A DNA stretch of 5,591 bases, taken from positions 1 to 5,591 of the forward strand of contig JAISNF010000186.1 of the NCBI GenBank assembly GCA_031276415.1, given 5' to 3'. Both the position numbers and the translations under genes were made by a program. The number at the start of each line of letters is the position of its first letter. Position 1 is the first letter of the stretch. Positions 5,464 through 5,591 of the stretch are shown one piece after another. The DNA is from Planctomycetaceae bacterium (GTDB taxonomy: Bacteria; Planctomycetota; Planctomycetia; Pirellulales; Thermoguttaceae). Below the pieces are notes generated by a model that was given only the letters and a program-made list of their open reading frames with translations, was not told where the DNA came from and did not search any database.

Positions 5464-5548
5464 AACCCCGCAAGGGGTGTGAGGTGCATAACCGTAGGTG
5501 TAGCGCAGCGCAACCTACGGTTATGCATAATCCCGTCCCTGCGGGACT
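5464..5548. repeat. REP-like cluster of three hairpins
   Basis: The first hairpin is ACCCC-GCAA-GGGGT (5465-5478), with a GNRA-type tetraloop. The second is a perfect 15-bp inverted repeat, TGCATAACCGTAGGT (5485-5499) and ACCTACGGTTATGCA (5513-5527), around a 13-nt loop containing GCGCAGCGC. The third is GTCCC-TGC-GGGAC (5535-5547). All three lie within 85 bp after the pump gene. No T tract follows the central stem, so this looks more like a repetitive extragenic palindromic element than a simple terminator, although it could still block RNA decay or read-through. Confidence 0.7.
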
Positions 5549-5591
5549 TAGGAAATATCACGGAATTTCTACACTAAACCGAGACACTATT

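Overview
The window carries two adjacent genes on the + strand that encode the inner-membrane half of a tripartite RND efflux pump: a lipoprotein membrane-fusion (adaptor) protein at 486-1721, and an AcrB-type HAE1-family RND transporter at 2053-5388. No outer-membrane channel (TolC/OprM type) and no regulator lies inside the window; the channel must be encoded elsewhere. I see no previously undescribed multi-gene system. The unusual content is in the repeats between the genes and in hydrophilic insertions within both proteins.

Layout: 1-245 is non-coding repeat DNA made of a CCACAGAG-type dispersed repeat and a nested imperfect foldback. 249-265 is a hairpin that reads as an intrinsic terminator on the minus strand. 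266-485 is AT-rich leader of the adaptor gene, with a possible promoter near 292-319. 486-1721 is the adaptor. 1722-2052 is a 331-bp gap, long for an adaptor/pump pair, holding a repeat fragment, a ~155-bp element with ~34-bp imperfect terminal inverted repeats, and a reverse-oriented copy of the CCACAGAG repeat that ends 14 bp before the pump start codon. 2053-5388 is the pump. 5389-5591 holds a third CCACAGAG repeat and then a REP-like cluster of three hairpins.

Organism: a Gram-negative (diderm) bacterium is implied by the lipoprotein adaptor and HAE1 pump. GC content looks to be in the low-to-mid 40s by eye. Neither start codon has a recognisable Shine-Dalgarno sequence, and the intergenic DNA is loaded with CCACAGAG, CAGATTACGCTGATT and ACAGAATTTACAGGATT type repeats. 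This combination would suit a low-GC planctomycete or another PVC-group or environmental lineage, but that is inference and cannot be settled from this window.

How the genes work together: the pump trimer sits in the inner membrane, takes substrates from the periplasm or outer membrane leaflet, and is driven by proton influx through the conserved TM4 Asp pair and TM10 Lys. The lipid-anchored adaptor should clamp it to an outer-membrane channel through its coiled-coil hairpin. Substrate range (drugs, bile salts, solvents, signals) cannot be told from sequence.
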